From the NCBI RefSeq assembly GCF_021864535.1, contig NZ_JAKJIC010000003.1, positions 62,001 through 126,000 on the forward strand: 64,000 nt of DNA. Reading direction: 5' to 3'. How positions within the stretch are numbered: the first letter of the stretch is position 1; the number at the start of each line of letters is the position of its first letter. Made by a program: the position numbers and the translations under genes. The notes beneath the pieces were generated by a model. It was not told the origin of the DNA. It did no database searches and saw nothing but the letters and a program-made list of their open reading frames with translations. This document shows, one piece after another, positions 42,115 to 52,599 of this stretch. This DNA is from Oryzibacter oryziterrae. Its GTDB lineage: Bacteria; Pseudomonadota; Alphaproteobacteria; Rhizobiales; Pleomorphomonadaceae.

Positions 42115-42759
42115 ATGAAACTTTTGCGTCTATTGCTCGCTCTATCTACGTCCGTTCCACTAGTTGGGTGCAATCAATCGAACATTCAAATTGAAAAATT
42201 TGTTGCGGGAGTCGGTCCTAGTGGTGGTGTTTTTGTTGAGGCACAGTCTGCCGACAATTTTGTTCTTGATGGCAAGAGTCAGGTTGGAGCTTTATATTAC
42301 GTACGGAATTTCTCAGAGAAAACCAAAGCAAATCCGGAATCTATTGACTTGGCCTGTGCTGTAGTGGATGGCTATGGTAGTTTTACACCGCAGACAGCAA
42401 AGTACCCAAGTTTAAAGTATTCCCAAACATTTGAGCCAGGTGCGGCTATCCCTTCAATATTCAAAAGTTTTTTTGGTGGAGTATCAGCCGAAGGAAATTT
42501 CAATCGGGCGGTGAAGGTTGACATATCAAATGTAGCAGAAATAAAATTGAATATTGACGGCCAGGTTGTGCTTCAGAATATATTTAAACGCAGCAAAAGC
42601 TGCAAGAATATCCTGAGTGCTTTGCCTTCGACTTCTAGGTCGTCTGTATTTCAGCTTGTTTCGGTTGTGTTTGCTGATGTGAAAATTGATAAGAAGATCA
42701 GCGGGTCTGTCAGTGTCGGTGCTGCAGGCATAAAGCCATCTATAAAAAAGCGCCAATGA
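42115..42759 (+). CDS. Putative lipoprotein, unknown function
   Basis: 214 residues from ATG 42115 (AGGGGG before it). Lipoprotein signal: LRLLLALSTSVPLVGCNQ, with the lipobox LVGC. The mature part is beta-rich with conserved-looking FVAGVGPSGGVFVEAQS. No family recognised. It is clearly AT-rich compared with its neighbours, suggesting recent acquisition. Confidence 0.65.
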   Translation: MKLLRLLLALSTSVPLVGCNQSNIQIEKFVAGVGPSGGVFVEAQSADNFVLDGKSQVGALYYVRNFSEKTKANPESIDLACAVVDGYGSFTPQTAKYPSLKYSQTFEPGAAIPSIFKSFFGGVSAEGNFNRAVKVDISNVAEIKLNIDGQVVLQNIFKRSKSCKNILSALPSTSRSSVFQLVSVVFADVKIDKKISGSVSVGAAGIKPSIKKRQ

Positions 42760-42926
42760 AAGTAGTATTTCGGAAAAAAAGCTCGCTTTTAAGATTTTTA
42801 AGCGTATTTTTTGATCGAGTGAGCATGAAGTCGAGAAGCTTCATAAAACTATAACGCATTGGTTTCTTTGGGCTGGTCGTCAGATAAGAGATCGGCGTGG
42901 CTAAGCCCATTGGCCCATCTTTGGGC

Positions 42927-42957
42927 AAAAAAGCGGCCCCGGTTCCCCGGAGCCGCC
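42927..42957 (-). terminator. Intrinsic terminator of katG
   Basis: On the minus strand GCGGCTCCGG-ggaa-CCGGGGCCGC followed by T6, 26 bases after the katG stop. Confidence 0.85.
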
Positions 42958-42982
42958 TTGTCCTATTGCTGTTCCCCCTCGA

Positions 42983-45360
<2,378 letters not shown>

Positions 45361-45397
45361 CTGGCGCCCTGTCCCTCGGATCCGAGGCGATGGTTCG

Positions 45398-47290
45398 ATG
45401 CGCCTGAAGGGGGCGATGGGGGCGGTTCTGAAGGCCGTTCCCGGAGAGTTGATTGAGGCGCCGCTGCCGTCGTCCTATAGAAGCGCGATCCTACTCCTGC
45501 CCCGTGGTCTTGTCTTGGCCGAGTTGTCGCATCTTTCCCCGCGTGTTGCCGTTCGCTGGGCCTTTCGCTCGGGGCGTTTTCGCGAACTTGTGCTGCTGGT
45601 ACTGGCGGCTCTTATCGGCTGCCTGTCAGGCGGTGTGGTGACGCTGATGAGCTGGATCACCAGCCAGGCGCATCATCTCCTCTATCAGCTCGACGGCCAC
45701 ATGCGGCTCAGCGAACAGGATCATCTGGCCTCGCCCTGGCTGGCACTGGTCCCGCTCATCGGCGGGCTTGTCATCGCCGGTCTCAATGCCGTCTTCCGCC
45801 ACACGTTCACCCGGCCGCCGGTCGACCCCATTGAAGCCAATGCCCTTTATGGCGGGCGCATGTCGGTCGGCGAGAGCCTCTACGTGGCCCTGCAAACCAT
45901 GGTGTCGAGCGGCTTCGGCGCTTCGGTCGGCCTTGAGGCCGGCTATACCCAGGCGAGTTCCGGTCTTGCGTCCCGGGTGGCGACGGCTCTCAAGCTGCGC
46001 CGGCCCGACGTACGCATGCTCGTGGGCTGTGCCGCCGCTGGCGCCATCGCCGCCGCCTTCAGCGCGCCGATCACCGGCGCCTTCTACGGCTTCGAGCTGA
46101 TCATCGGCACCTATACGGTCGCGCTGGTGGCACCGGTGCTGGCGGCGGCGCTTGCGGCCAGTCTCACAGCGGGTTGGCTCGGCGCGGTACAGACGCCTAT
46201 CCTGATCGGTGCCGTGCCGCCGATGACGGCACTGGAACTGGCGCCCTATCTGGCGCTCGGTGTTCTTGGCGGCCTCGCCGCCGTCGGCGTCATGCAACTG
46301 GTGTCCGGGGTCGAGCGACTGTTCCGTGTCTGCCGCTGTCCGGCCTGGGCCCGGCCGGCGATCGCCGGGGCAGCCATCGGTGGGTTGGCGCTGATCTCGC
46401 CGCATGTCCTGTCGTCGGGACACGGGGCGCTGCACGTGGATCTTGCCGCCTTTGGCGGCTGGCCGGCACTGCTCATGCTGTTCGGCTTGAAGATGCTGGC
46501 GTCCGCGCTGTCGCTCGGCGGCGGCTTTCGTGGCGGCCTGTTCTTCGCCTCGCTCTATCTCGGTGCCTTGCTCGGCAAGGCCTACGCGCTGATGGCGGCT
46601 GCCGCCGGACTCTCGCCGCTGCTCGCACCGACGGTTTCCGCCGTGGTCGGCATGGCCTCGATCGCCGTGGGTGTCGTCGGCGGTCCCATGACCATGTCCT
46701 TCCTTGTGCTGGAGACCACCCATGACTTCGCCATCACCGGCGCCGTGCTGGTCGCGTCGATCATGTCGGCGGTGGTGGTACGCGAGACCTTCGGCTACTC
46801 CTTCTCCACCTGGCGCCTGCATCTGCGTGGCGAGACCATCCGCAGCGCTCATGACGTGGGCTGGATCCGCAATCTGACGGTTGCGCGCATGATGCGGGCG
46901 GATATCCGCACCGCCGCCGCCAACCAGAGCCTCGAAACCTTCCGCAAGACGTTCCCGCTTGGATCGACCCAGCGGGTGATCCTGGTCGGCGACCAGGACG
47001 CCTATGCCGGGATCGTGCTGGTGGCGGACGCCTATCAGCCAGGAACCGACGCGGATGCGCAGGCCGACATCAGCAGCCTGGCACGGCATCGCGACAGCCT
47101 GCTGCTGCCGTCGATGACCGCCGACGCGGCGGCGCGCGTCTTCCGCTCGGCGCAAAGCGAGGAGCTGGCGGTGGTGGAGAGCCTGCATACGCGCAAGGTC
47201 GTCGGTCTCCTCACCGAGCAGCACCTGTTGCGCCGCTATGCCGAGGAGCTCGACCGCGCACGCCGGGATCTCACCGGCGGCGCGGCCTGA
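45398..47290 (+). CDS. CLC-family channel/transporter with CBS domains
   Basis: 630 residues. About ten membrane helices; the usual GREGP is replaced by SVGLEAGYTQAS, retaining a Glu at the gating place; SAPITGAFYGFELI and GGGFRGGLFFASLYLG are the other selectivity-filter regions. From residue 480 onwards two CBS-like modules (RMMRADIRTAAANQSLETF; MTADAAARVFRSAQSEELAV). Lacks the EE proton pair seen in the other CLC gene of this window, so it may be a channel. Not a copy of that gene. Confidence 0.85.
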   Translation: MRLKGAMGAVLKAVPGELIEAPLPSSYRSAILLLPRGLVLAELSHLSPRVAVRWAFRSGRFRELVLLVLAALIGCLSGGVVTLMSWITSQAHHLLYQLDGHMRLSEQDHLASPWLALVPLIGGLVIAGLNAVFRHTFTRPPVDPIEANALYGGRMSVGESLYVALQTMVSSGFGASVGLEAGYTQASSGLASRVATALKLRRPDVRMLVGCAAAGAIAAAFSAPITGAFYGFELIIGTYTVALVAPVLAAALAASLTAGWLGAVQTPILIGAVPPMTALELAPYLALGVLGGLAAVGVMQLVSGVERLFRVCRCPAWARPAIAGAAIGGLALISPHVLSSGHGALHVDLAAFGGWPALLMLFGLKMLASALSLGGGFRGGLFFASLYLGALLGKAYALMAAAAGLSPLLAPTVSAVVGMASIAVGVVGGPMTMSFLVLETTHDFAITGAVLVASIMSAVVVRETFGYSFSTWRLHLRGETIRSAHDVGWIRNLTVARMMRADIRTAAANQSLETFRKTFPLGSTQRVILVGDQDAYAGIVLVADAYQPGTDADAQADISSLARHRDSLLLPSMTADAAARVFRSAQSEELAVVESLHTRKVVGLLTEQHLLRRYAEELDRARRDLTGGAA

Positions 47291-47310
47291 GTCCTTGCTT
47301 CAGGACGATC

Positions 47311-47568
47311 TTACCGATTGTCGAGCTGGGCGCGGACCAGCTCCAGCCCGCGCCTTGTGATGCGATAAGGCTGGCCGTCCTTGGAGGCGATCGCCCGCTT
47401 CTGCTTCAGCTTGCGAAACAGGTGAAGTCCGAAGTCGGTGAAAAGCCAGCCGTCGCGGCTGATACACTCCAGCTGTTCGATGTTGCCGCGCTCATTGCGG
47501 CAATAGTCGATACGCCCGCCCTGGGCTAGCAGGTGGAGAATGCGCTGTTCGTCGCGCGATATGTTCAT
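47311..47568 (-). CDS. YjhX-family toxin-like protein
   Basis: 85 residues from ATG 47568 (MNISRDEQRILHLLAQGGRI), then CISRDGWLFTDFGLHLFRKL and PYRITRRGLELVRAQLDNR. The whole length matches the YjhX (UPF0386) family, a winged-helix protein proposed as a toxin in E. coli (with YjhQ). No acetyltransferase partner next to it here. Function therefore unsettled. Confidence 0.82.
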   Translation of the reverse strand: MNISRDEQRILHLLAQGGRIDYCRNERGNIEQLECISRDGWLFTDFGLHLFRKLKQKRAIASKDGQPYRITRRGLELVRAQLDNR

Positions 47569-47909
47569 GGTCTTGAAGATCCGGTCGGTGCCGCATGAGC
47601 ATCCGCCGATCATGTGGAAACGACATGATCGAAAAGCGGCTGCCCAGGCTTTTGGCTCTGGAGCGGTTTCTTTTGGACCTGATGATTGCATCAGGTTGGA
47701 AGGTGCTCCAGGGCACAACAAAACTGTCCGGCGCTTCATAGGCGAAGGCCGGGGCTTCGTTGTCTGACCCGTTCCGCGGGGAAACCACGCGGTCCGGGTC
47801 CTTACCGGGTCTCAGATACGACTGACATCCACACTCCCATGATGGGAGTTTGAGTAAACGCGTGGTCGATGGTCTCTGTCAAGACGGGAGACCACGCGTT
47901 CCGGAAGTG
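47569..47909. other. Intergenic with inverted repeat
   Basis: No gene. Contains a 10-bp perfect inverted repeat ACGCGTGGTC (47858-47867) / GACCACGCGT (47890-47899) near the 3' end of the racemase gene, and a hairpin CTCCCAT-GATGGGAG near 47834. Neither is followed by a clear T-run. Confidence 0.45.
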
Positions 47910-48629
47910 TCACTCCGCCGCGATGGCGTTTGTCTCGCAGCCGGCGAGGGCAAACTCGACGGCGGCTTCGGCGTGGATGGCGGTGCTGTCGAAGCCGGGC
48001 AGGGCAAGCGACTTGGGATCGAGGATAAGGCAGATTTCCGTGCAGCCGAGGATGACGGCATCGGCGCCGCGTGCCTTGGCGGCCTCGATGAGATCGAAGA
48101 GGGCCAGGCGCGACTCGTCGCGGACGATGCCGGCACAGAGCTCATCGAAGATCACGTTGTGGACCAGCGTGCGGCCGGCGTCGTCGGGCGTCATCACCTG
48201 CAGGCCATGGGCGGCCATGCGCTTCGAATAGAAGCCGTGTTCCATGGTGTAGCGGGTTGCCAGCAGCAGCGGTCGGCAGCTGCCGGCGGCCTTCAGCGCC
48301 TTGGCGGTCTCGTCGATGATGTGAACGAGCGGGGCATCCACCGCGCCGGCCACCTCATCGGCCACCAGGTGCATGGTGTTGGTGCAGATCAGAATGCAGT
48401 CGGCGCCGGCGCGCTCGAGCCCCTTGGCGGCAGCGCCGAGGCGCTCGGCGGCGAGATCCCAGCGGCCGGCCTTCTGCAGGTCCACCACTGACTGGAAGTC
48501 CACCGAATGCATGACGATTTCCGCCGAATGCAGCGCGCCCAGGCGCTCCCGCACCGCCTCGTTGATCATGCGATAGTAGACAGCCGTGCTCTCGAAGCTC
48601 ATGCCGCCGATAAGTCCGATGGTGCGCAT
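47910..48629 (-). CDS. Aspartate/glutamate racemase family protein
   Basis: 239 residues. RTIGLIGGMSFESTAVYYRM start, first catalytic Cys in ILICTNTMH, second in VILGCTEICLIL. Cofactor-independent racemase of Asp or Glu (or a related amino acid). Divergent from an AsnC-family regulator with about 170 bases between starts, so probably controlled by it. Confidence 0.9.
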   Translation of the reverse strand: MRTIGLIGGMSFESTAVYYRMINEAVRERLGALHSAEIVMHSVDFQSVVDLQKAGRWDLAAERLGAAAKGLERAGADCILICTNTMHLVADEVAGAVDAPLVHIIDETAKALKAAGSCRPLLLATRYTMEHGFYSKRMAAHGLQVMTPDDAGRTLVHNVIFDELCAGIVRDESRLALFDLIEAAKARGADAVILGCTEICLILDPKSLALPGFDSTAIHAEAAVEFALAGCETNAIAAE

Positions 48630-48803
48630 TGTTGTTCCCCTGATGATCGCGAACCGATGACGCGGAGAATGCCGCGAAGAGGGTGGTGCATGTTTGCATT
48701 CTTCCCGTCATTGCCGCGATCTCTTGCAAAAAATAAGCGCTCATGATCTCATAGGCCGAAATAATTTGCGCCTTGTATCCAGAGGGCGCCAGGGATTCGC
48801 CCG

Positions 48804-49268
48804 ATGATCGACGAACGCGACCGCAAGATCCTGCAGCTGCTCCAGCAGGACGCCTCCCTGGCCGTCGTGGAGCTGGCCGGCCGCGTCCATCTGTCGGTAT
48901 CGGCCTGTTCGCGCCGCATCCAACGCCTTGAAAGTGAAGGCTATATCGCGCGCCGTACCGTTGTGCTCGATCGTGAGCGCATGGGCGTTCCGACCACTGT
49001 CTTCGTGCTGGTCAAAACGTCGCATCATTCGGTGGAGTGGATGGAGAGCTTCCGCTCGGTGATCGCCGACATTCCGGAAATCGTCGAGGTGCATCGGCTG
49101 ACGGGAAATATCGATTATATTCTGAAGGTTATCCTGCCGAGCGTCGAGCATTACGACGTGATCTACAAGGCGATCGTGCGCAAGGTCGAGCTGTTCGACA
49201 TGTCGGCCTCCATCTCCATGGAGATCCTGAAAGCCGGTACGGAAATCCCCGTGGCCTATGCGAAATGA
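48804..49268 (+). CDS. Lrp/AsnC-family regulator
   Basis: 154 residues. N-terminal winged helix (DERDRKILQLLQQDASLAVV, ELAGRVHLSVSACSRRI) and a C-terminal RAM effector domain (VEWMESFRSVIADIPEIVEV, RLTGNIDYILKVILPS). Amino-acid-responsive; the divergent racemase gene is the natural target. Confidence 0.92.
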   Translation: MIDERDRKILQLLQQDASLAVVELAGRVHLSVSACSRRIQRLESEGYIARRTVVLDRERMGVPTTVFVLVKTSHHSVEWMESFRSVIADIPEIVEVHRLTGNIDYILKVILPSVEHYDVIYKAIVRKVELFDMSASISMEILKAGTEIPVAYAK

Positions 49269-49340
49269 CCAAAGTGTACTTGGACTTGGCGCCTTGCTGG
49301 CGATAAAACGCAGGCCTCCTTATCCAGTTGAGTTCCTGCC

Positions 49341-50087
49341 ATGGCCTTCACCCGTCTTTCCGTCAACGTCAATGCCATCGCCCAGTTGCGCAATCGCCGC
49401 AATCTTCCCTGGCCGAGCGTCACCGGCCTGTCGGCGATCGCCCTTGAGGCGGGGGCCTATGGCATCACGGTGCATCCGCGCCCCGACGAGCGCCACATCC
49501 GTCGCACTGACGTCTACGAGATCGACGCCATGCTGCGCCGCGACTGGCCGGGCAAGGAGTACAACATCGAGGGCTATCCGACCGACGATTTCCTCGCACT
49601 CTGCGAGAGCGTCCGGCCCGATCAGGTGACGCTGGTGCCCGACCTGCCGGGGCAGAATACCTCCGATCACGGCTGGGACACGGTCGCCCACAAGGATTTC
49701 CTGACCGACGTCGTCGCCCGCATTCACGGCTTTGGCGCGCGCGTGTCGATCTTCGTCGACGCCGACCCCAAGCTCGTCGATGCGGCCAAGTCCACGGGCG
49801 CCGAGCGGATCGAGATCTACACCGGCCCCTATGGCGGCTCCTTCGAGCAGACCGTGCGGCAGATGCGCCTCGAAGAGGTTGTCGCCACGGCCAAGGCGGC
49901 TTTTGCTGCCGGGATTGACGTCAACATCGGCCATGACCTCACGCTCAAGAACCTGCCGCCACTGCTCTATCGCGTGCCGCAGGTGGCCGAGGCCTCCATC
50001 GGTCATGCGGTGATCGCCGATGCGCTGCTCTATGGTCTCGGCGAGACGGTGCGCAAATATCGGACGGCCTGCGGCGAGACGCTCTGA
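49341..50087 (+). CDS. pdxJ: Pyridoxine 5'-phosphate synthase
   Basis: 248 residues. RLSVNVNAIAQLRNRRNLPW, AGAYGITVHPRPDERHIRR, YNIEGYPTDDFL, VTLVPDLPGQNTSDHGWD, VSIFVDADP, GIDVNIGHDLTLKNLP, SIGHAVIADALLYGL: the (beta/alpha)8 barrel that condenses 1-deoxyxylulose 5-phosphate with aminoacetone phosphate. The longer Asn/Asp-rich loop fits the class II form. Confidence 0.95.
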   Translation: MAFTRLSVNVNAIAQLRNRRNLPWPSVTGLSAIALEAGAYGITVHPRPDERHIRRTDVYEIDAMLRRDWPGKEYNIEGYPTDDFLALCESVRPDQVTLVPDLPGQNTSDHGWDTVAHKDFLTDVVARIHGFGARVSIFVDADPKLVDAAKSTGAERIEIYTGPYGGSFEQTVRQMRLEEVVATAKAAFAAGIDVNIGHDLTLKNLPPLLYRVPQVAEASIGHAVIADALLYGLGETVRKYRTACGETL

Positions 50088-50299
50088 GCGGTCGTAACGC
50101 TTGGCGGTTGCGGTTCTCTTCCGGAAAGTACTGTTGGTTTGGGTGCTCCGCGGGTAGGATCGCGCCAGATTTTGTCGCGAATTTGCCCGTATTTCCAATC
50201 GGCTTGTAAATATTTCGCCTCTATAAGTCTGCCTTCGGGTCGGGGACGGGGCAACTATGCTCCGTCTTGAACGCCTGTTGAGGTAGTTTGAGGATTCTC

Positions 50300-52003
50300 A
50301 TGTCGAAATATCTTGCTAGACGATTGATTTCCGCGTCCGTCGCGATGCTGTCCGTTCTGACGGTCGGCACCCATTTCGCCGCAGCTGCCGGCACGACGGC
50401 CGAAGCGTCCGCTGCGCTCAGCCGCCTTGCGGCCGGCAAGACCGGGACCTTGTCCGTCGAATGGTCCAAGTCCGGGACCGACATCAAGCGTCTGGCCGGC
50501 GGCCCGAAGCTGTCTACGGTCGATGTTGCCGCCTCCGCCGAGCATTTCCTCAAGGATGGCAAGGCAATCTTCGGTCTCGAAGGCTTTACGCTCGGCGCGC
50601 CGAAGAGCCGTCGTGGCCTCGGCAGCACGCATCTGACCTTCCGCAAGCAGTATCAGGGGCTGCCGGTGTTCAACGTCGTCATCGACGTGCACGTGAAGTC
50701 TTCCGGCGAACTCACGCTCGTCACCAGCAACTCGCGGTCGCTGAAGACCCAAAAGGCGCCGGTTTCCACGGTTCCTGCGCTCACGTCGGCCAAGGCCGGC
50801 GAGGTGGCAAGCGCCGAGCTGGCGCGCACCGTGTTGCACGACAAGGCCGGCGCTCCGATCGCGGCCAAGGTGCCCACGGCCGGTGCGCGCGAGCTCGGCT
50901 TCTTCGAGACCGATGCCGGCGACATTCTCGCCTGGCGCGTCTCCTTCGGTTCGGTGGAGCTCATTGTCGACGCCAAGACCGGCGCCGTGCTCGCCAAGCG
51001 GGTTCTGGTGCAGTCGGTCTCGGCCAATGGCACCGGCAAGGCTTTCGATCCCAACCCGGTCTATACCCTGAACAATTCCAGCCTTCGCGACAATGGCGAC
51101 AAGAACTTTGCCGCGCTGTCGCCCGCCTACAAGTCGGTGAAGCTGCCCAGCATCAAGAAGACCGTTTCGGGTGGCAAGACCAGTTATTCGTTGTCCGGTC
51201 CCTATGTGCGGATGATGGACATCAGTGCCACCAATGTGCCCAACTCCTGCATGAATGGAAATGCTGAAGTCCGTCAGGGACCACCGGTGCAGAGTGGTTC
51301 CGCCTTCAACTACAATCGGTCGCAGGCCGGTTTCGAGCATGCGATGGTTTATTTCACCATCGATCGCAGCGAACGCTACATCAAGTCGCTCGGCTTTCCT
51401 GATCTGTGGAACAAGCCCATCCGCATCGATGCCCATGGCATCACCGACGACAACTCCTTCTATTGCCCGGACCCGACCGGCGCTGGCTATATCGTCTATG
51501 GCAATGGCGGCGTCGATGACGCCGAGGACGCGGACGTGGTTTTGCACGAGTATGGCCACGCCCTTCAGGACGCGGCGTCCGACGGCAAGTATTCCGGCGG
51601 CGGTGAGACGGGGGCCATGGGCGAGGGCTTCGGCGATTACTGGGCCTATAGCACCTATCACACCGGCAAGTGGGGCGATTGCTTTGCCGATTGGGATGGT
51701 CAGGGCAAATGTCTGCGCCATCTCAACACCAACAAGGTCTATCCCGACGACATCAGGAATGAGGTCCATGCCGATGGCGAGATCTGGTCGCGCGGATTGC
51801 GGGATCTCTTCAAGAAGCTCGGCAAGACCAAGGCTGACACCATCATTCTCGACAGCCACTATTTCGTCCCCGATCAGCCTCAGTTCGCCGACGGTCTGGC
51901 GGCCCTCGTTGCAGCCGACGAAGAGGCCTATGGCGGTGCCAACAAGGTGGCCATCTGCACGGTCTTTGCGGCGCGCGGCATCAGCGACACGTCCTGCGAC
52001 TGA
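50300..52003 (+). CDS. Secreted thermolysin-like metallopeptidase (copy 1)
   Basis: 567 residues from ATG 50300 (GAGG six bases before). Signal peptide (VAMLSVLTVGTHFAAAAG). A propeptide of the FTP type occupies about 35-235 (GKAIFGLEGFTLGAPKSR, LTFRKQYQGLPVFNVVIDVH). The zinc site is VLHEYGHALQ with the third ligand in MGEGFGDYWAY. DAEDADVVLHEYGH and the spacing of the third ligand fit M36/M4-type gluzincins. It is followed by a strong terminator and a longer paralog. Confidence 0.87.
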   Translation: MSKYLARRLISASVAMLSVLTVGTHFAAAAGTTAEASAALSRLAAGKTGTLSVEWSKSGTDIKRLAGGPKLSTVDVAASAEHFLKDGKAIFGLEGFTLGAPKSRRGLGSTHLTFRKQYQGLPVFNVVIDVHVKSSGELTLVTSNSRSLKTQKAPVSTVPALTSAKAGEVASAELARTVLHDKAGAPIAAKVPTAGARELGFFETDAGDILAWRVSFGSVELIVDAKTGAVLAKRVLVQSVSANGTGKAFDPNPVYTLNNSSLRDNGDKNFAALSPAYKSVKLPSIKKTVSGGKTSYSLSGPYVRMMDISATNVPNSCMNGNAEVRQGPPVQSGSAFNYNRSQAGFEHAMVYFTIDRSERYIKSLGFPDLWNKPIRIDAHGITDDNSFYCPDPTGAGYIVYGNGGVDDAEDADVVLHEYGHALQDAASDGKYSGGGETGAMGEGFGDYWAYSTYHTGKWGDCFADWDGQGKCLRHLNTNKVYPDDIRNEVHADGEIWSRGLRDLFKKLGKTKADTIILDSHYFVPDQPQFADGLAALVAADEEAYGGANKVAICTVFAARGISDTSCD

Positions 52004-52030
52004 GCAGGCGACAGCCTCGACAGCATGAAG

Positions 52031-52065
52031 GAGGCCGGCGATCATTCGCCGGCCTCTTTCCTTTC
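52031..52065 (+). terminator. Intrinsic terminator after peptidase copy 1
   Basis: GAGGCCGGCGA-tcat-TCGCCGGCCTC then TTTCCTTT. Confidence 0.8.
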
Positions 52066-52599
52066 AGGTGCCGCAGGTGATCAACCAGGATCCGCTCCAT
52101 CCGCAGACGTCGGTCGGCTTTGAACTGCAAGGCAGCAAGAAATGGAGCGGCCCGCAAACGCCATACGTCTGCTTTTGGTATATTACATTATCTTGAAATG
52201 TAGAGTTCTTATGTCCTGATTTGTAGTGTACGAGTCGTGGTTATGCTTATATAAAATAAACATTGTTCATAATCTGCTTTTATTGTATATGTTAGTTTGA
52301 TTGTTACATGCGCTGAATGTGCTTCTTAATCGAAGCCGAAATAAAAAATAACGTGGTGGCGTTACCTGTTCTGTTCGCGATGCATGCATTTGCGCGAACG
52401 CCGCGGAGCCTCCCAACTTCTTCTTTTGCATGTAAGTGCCTGGCCGCCGCTCGCTCCGGCGCATGTGTGTCTGGTCGGACCGCCCAGCGATAGGTGCTTG
52501 CGAGGCGCTATCCCGCAAACTTTTGATCCGGTGGATGAAATGTCCCCGATCTCGGCGATCGTGATCCCGGCTTCATTCGCCCTTTACAGGGAGATGATC
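52066..52599. other. Intergenic, AT-rich centre, no gene
   Basis: About 530 bases between the two peptidase genes; 52170-52350 is strongly AT-rich and may hold the promoter of copy 2. No coding frame with a start site is supported. Confidence 0.45.

Noticed and set aside
45626-47224. 532-codon open frame opposite the second CLC gene
   Set aside because: Composition typical of an antisense shadow (His, Arg, Gly, Gln rich) and no ribosome site.
47858-47899. 10-bp inverted repeat as a terminator of the racemase gene
   Set aside because: No T-run on either side and a 22-base loop; left as an unexplained repeat.
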